62,020 nucleotides of DNA from Labilithrix sp. (GTDB taxonomy: Bacteria > Myxococcota_A > Polyangia > Polyangiales > Polyangiaceae). Shown here piece after piece: positions 60,283-62,020 of the stretch (its first letter is position 1; every line of letters starts with the position of its first letter). Position numbers and translations under genes: made by a program. The notes below the pieces were generated by a model. That model was not told the DNA's origin and did no database searches. It saw nothing but the letters and a program-made list of their open reading frames with translations. Location: contig JAHBWD010000051.1 of the NCBI GenBank assembly GCA_019637175.1, positions 1 through 62,020 of the forward strand, read 5' to 3'.

Positions 60283-61467
60283 ATGCGAAAACTTCGGGTC
60301 GTGTTCCTCGCGTCGGCGGCTGCCGGCATGTTGGCGGCGGCGTGCGGCGACGACGACAACGTCGTCCGCAACAGGCCCGACGGAGGCGTCGTCGACGCAG
60401 GGCCGATCGACGCCGCGCCGGACGCGGCGAACCCGTGCGACATCACGCTGCCGCCGACGTACGACAGCCCGGGCTACGACACGAACGCGGCCGTCGAGCT
60501 CGGGCTGCGCAACAAGCTCGACGCGTTCCTCAAGCCGATGCGTGACGCGGAGAACGACTTCGCCGACGGCGGCGCGCCCGCGCCGGTGACCAAGGCGCAG
60601 CTCGTCACGCTCTACACCGACGGCAACCCGAACATCAAAGGCATCACCACGGTCTTCTATCAACCGAAGGTCGACGCTTGGTTCGGCGAGTACGAAGAGG
60701 CCTTCACCGCCGGTCCGTTCACGCCGACCGATCCGCCGCCGGCCAAGGGCGGCACCTACGGCAAGTGGGTGATGAGCGCGCGCGCGGTCGATCTCCATCA
60801 GGCGATCGAGAAGGGAACGTACGTCGCGGGCTTCTACAACCACGCGCTCGGCGTTCTCTCTTCGGGGCCGATCACCGAGGCGACGATCGATCGCTTGATC
60901 GCCGCGTTCGGCGCGCACCCGAGCTTCCCCGGCGATCCGGCCGCGCTCCAGAACAAGGACGTGAACTCGGCGGCGCTCGCCGCGCGCCGCTCGCGCGATC
61001 CGGCGCTCACCGGCCCTTACGTGAAGATGAAGCAGGCGGCGATCAAGGCGAAGGCCTCGATCGCGGCGGGCGCGAAGTGCGCCGCCGATCGCGACGCGGC
61101 CATCAAGACGTTCCTCTCCGAGTGGGAGCGCTCGAGCTACGCCACGGTGATCTTCGACTTCAACGACATCATCGCCGACAAGCTCTCGCCCGGAAAATTC
61201 GCCGAGGCGCTCCACGCGTACGGCGAAGGCATCGGCCTCATCGCCGGCTTCCGCACGATCCCGCAGGATCGGCGCATCGTCACCGACGCGCAGATCGACA
61301 AGATGCTCTCCGACGCGCTCTCGCCGGTGACGGCCGCCTCGGAGGCCTTCAAGCTCCAGACCGCGTCCGTGCAGGCGGCCGCGGGCCTCCAGCAGGTGAT
61401 GAGCGACATCAAGACGATCTACGGCTTCTCCGACGCCGAGATCGCCTCCTTCAAGAAGTTCGACTGA
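60283..61467 (+). CDS. Lipoprotein of unknown function upstream of an imelysin gene
   Basis: 394 residues with a lipobox (LAAAC, about residue 21), an Asp/Ala linker and a mostly helical mature domain (AVDLHQAIEKGTYVAGFYNH, YVKMKQAAIKAKASIAAG, EAFKLQTASVQAAAGLQQVM). Helix density and neighbourhood suggest a relative or partner of imelysin, but I do not recognise the family. 9 bp after the SnoaL gene and 11 bp before the imelysin-like gene, so one operon. Confidence 0.75.
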   Translation: MRKLRVVFLASAAAGMLAAACGDDDNVVRNRPDGGVVDAGPIDAAPDAANPCDITLPPTYDSPGYDTNAAVELGLRNKLDAFLKPMRDAENDFADGGAPAPVTKAQLVTLYTDGNPNIKGITTVFYQPKVDAWFGEYEEAFTAGPFTPTDPPPAKGGTYGKWVMSARAVDLHQAIEKGTYVAGFYNHALGVLSSGPITEATIDRLIAAFGAHPSFPGDPAALQNKDVNSAALAARRSRDPALTGPYVKMKQAAIKAKASIAAGAKCAADRDAAIKTFLSEWERSSYATVIFDFNDIIADKLSPGKFAEALHAYGEGIGLIAGFRTIPQDRRIVTDAQIDKMLSDALSPVTAASEAFKLQTASVQAAAGLQQVMSDIKTIYGFSDAEIASFKKFD

Positions 61468-61478
61468 CCGCGCCCGCG

Positions 61479-62020
61479 ATGCGCTCGAAGGTCTTCGTCG
61501 CCGCGCTCTTCTTCCTCTCGTGCACGCGCGCCGGCGACGACGGCGGCGGCGTCGACGCGGGCGCGTTCGACAAGGGCGCGCTGCTTCGCTCCCTCGGCGA
61601 GTGCGCGCTCTCGACCTATCGCGAGTATCACGCGGCCGCCGTCGAGCTCGACGGCGCGAGCCGCCGCGCCGAGAGCGAGGGAACGCCCGCCGCGCGCGAC
61701 GCCGCGCGCGATGCGTGGAAGAAGGCGATCGACGCGTGGCAGCGCGCGGAGATCTTCAAGCTCGGGCCGGCGGCGCTCCACGCGATCCCCGGCGGCAAAG
61801 ACATGCGCGACGCGATCTACGCGTGGCCGCTCGTCAACCGCTGCACGATCGAAGAGCAGATCGTGTCGCAAGCGTACGACGCCGCGCTCGGCGACGCGCT
61901 CGTGAGCTCGCGCGGCCTCGGCGCCGCCGAGTACCTGCTCTTCTACGACGGGGTCGACAACGCGTGCCCGCCCACGTCGGCGATCAACGCCGCGGGGCAG
62001 TGGGCGGCGCTCGGCGCGCC
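61479..62020 (+). CDS. Imelysin (M75)-like lipoprotein, truncated by the window edge
   Basis: The first ~180 codons run off the right edge. The N-terminus has a lipobox (FLSC). Then come AWKKAIDAWQRAEIFKLGPA, YAWPLVNRCTIEEQIVSQAY and SRGLGAAEYLLFY, which are the conserved helices of the imelysin family (iron-regulated, envelope iron-uptake-associated proteins). The GxHxxE region would lie beyond the window if present. The ATG at 61479 is 11 bp after the previous stop. Confidence 0.82.
   Translation, partial: MRSKVFVAALFFLSCTRAGDDGGGVDAGAFDKGALLRSLGECALSTYREYHAAAVELDGASRRAESEGTPAARDAARDAWKKAIDAWQRAEIFKLGPAALHAIPGGKDMRDAIYAWPLVNRCTIEEQIVSQAYDAALGDALVSSRGLGAAEYLLFYDGVDNACPPTSAINAAGQWAALGA

Overview
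The window is about 70% G+C by eye and reads like the chromosome of a myxobacterium (Myxococcota, most likely the Polyangiales side). The reasons are the very high density of lipoproteins with LxxC lipoboxes, two proteins ending in MYXO-CTERM-like tails, three GAFTGA-type sigma-54 activators (two with FHA domains), a Ser/Thr kinase with the HRDISPxN loop, PEGA-type proteins, and long spurious open frames opposite most genes. This is inference; no 16S or marker gene is present. There is no prophage, IS element or CRISPR array. The only mobile-element hints are two gene remnants, one of them beside a tRNA-Leu gene.

Layout. 1-8.8 kb: subtilase-like lipoprotein, a nucleotidyltransferase remnant, a Cys-rich secreted peptide, tRNA-dihydrouridine synthase, an OmpA protein coupled to a lipoprotein, and a CehA/PHP lipoprotein. 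8.8-17.8 kb: a long minus-strand run of mostly overlapping genes (Cys-type alpha/beta hydrolase, flavodoxin-cupin fusion, histidine phosphatase, HEAT protein, epoxide-hydrolase-like protein, unknown protein, esterase lipoprotein). 17.9-26 kb: Uma2 protein, adenine deaminase, secreted lipoproteins including a phospholipase C-like enzyme, a divergent leaderless pair, a DUF434 protein with a zinc-site-degenerate RseP-like membrane protein, and a PEGA protein. 26-36 kb: trypsin-like protease, PAS histidine kinase, sulfatase-fold membrane enzyme, DUF3052-like protein, Bax-inhibitor-like protein, and a coupled GH13/amine oxidase pair. 36-40.6 kb: FHA activator facing a sigma-54 promoter and small membrane protein, an M15 peptidase and small proteins. 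40.6-47.7 kb: cation/proton antiporter plus TrkA-like regulator, then an activator, SulP transporter and histidine kinase with a visible sigma-54 control region. 47.7-57 kb: beta-propeller lipoprotein, tRNA-Leu, Kunitz-domain lipoprotein, and a kinase/FHA-activator module. 57-62 kb: haem-c lipoprotein opposite a SnoaL / unknown / imelysin operon that runs off the edge.

Two regulatory themes stand out. First, at least twelve start codons lie 6-8 nt downstream of a TANNNT hexamer, often preceded by TGN. That spacing puts transcription initiation at or within a base or two of the start codon, so leaderless mRNAs seem common, and several starts below were chosen on this basis. Second, sigma-54 control is prominent. 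One complete circuit can be read from sequence: an activator without a sensor domain, two matching palindromes exactly 42 bp apart, a -24/-12 promoter, a SulP anion transporter and a histidine kinase.

Starts are the least certain part of this annotation; alternatives are given where they matter. All functional calls are from motif recognition only.
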